Assembly: GCA_000708835.1 (NCBI GenBank)
Contig: DF237732.1
Coordinates: 1-33,205, forward strand
Direction: 5' to 3'
DNA length: 33,205 nucleotides
From: Klebsormidium nitens
Taxonomy: Eukaryota > Streptophyta > Klebsormidiophyceae > Klebsormidiales > Klebsormidiaceae
The position numbers and the translations under genes are program-made. Numbering within the stretch: position 1 is the stretch's first letter; each line of letters begins with the position of its first letter. Shown here piece by piece: positions 33,188-33,205 of this stretch. The notes below the pieces were generated by a model. The model was not told where the DNA came from, made no database searches, and worked only from the letters and a program-made list of their open reading frames with translations.

Positions 33188-33205
33188 TCACACGCTGCCT
33201 GTCTA

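Noticed and set aside
1-33205. CRISPR array or bacterial operon
   Set aside because: No regularly spaced identical repeats exist, and genes are split by GT-AG introns.

Overview
The window reads as nuclear DNA of a eukaryote. Coding information sits in GC-rich exons separated by GT-AG introns of about 300-800 bp, and the only dense long ORFs belong to retroelements. The best taxonomic clue is a broken copy of the 5' part of CPSF73 (26124-27969, minus). Its wording (HPAYSGLAALP, DEID, THFHLDHAASLP) follows the green-plant form of that protein. With the algal-style LINE carrying RNase H and an OTU domain, this suggests a green alga or streptophyte alga; this is inference.

Layout. 1-1823 (+): 3' end of an unrecognised gene, with an intron that holds a cluster of perfect palindromes and a repeated TCTGACA motif. 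2844-10758 (-): a 13-exon gene that splices in frame to a predicted 782-residue protein ending in a complete tyrosine-recombinase catalytic domain. About 11610-15530 (+): a decayed, 5'-truncated non-LTR retrotransposon with RT tail, RNase H, a zinc-knuckle region and an OTU cysteine-protease domain. 16624-17059 (+): a frameshifted exon of unknown, possibly transposon-related, origin. 17443-19445 (+): decayed exons of an EXD1-like 3'-5' exonuclease. 21271-26113 (-): an intact five-exon gene for an 857-residue acidic protein of unknown function. 26124-27969 (-): the CPSF73 5' fragment, whose broken end abuts the start codon of that gene. 29306-30833 (-): a gag-like reading frame with one frameshift and one stop. 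30855-33187 (-): LINE reverse transcriptase in two frames, running off the right edge.

The contrast between two genes that splice cleanly over many exons (the recombinase gene and the acidic-protein gene) and several decayed host-gene pieces (CPSF73, EXD1-like) is the most interesting feature. It fits a repeat-rich region where a recombinase-encoding mobile element and gene-capture or insertion events have mixed host and transposon sequence. Nothing here proves that the two intact genes belong to one element; no terminal repeats or target-site duplications were identified. All exon models are read by eye from splice consensus and phase, without transcripts.
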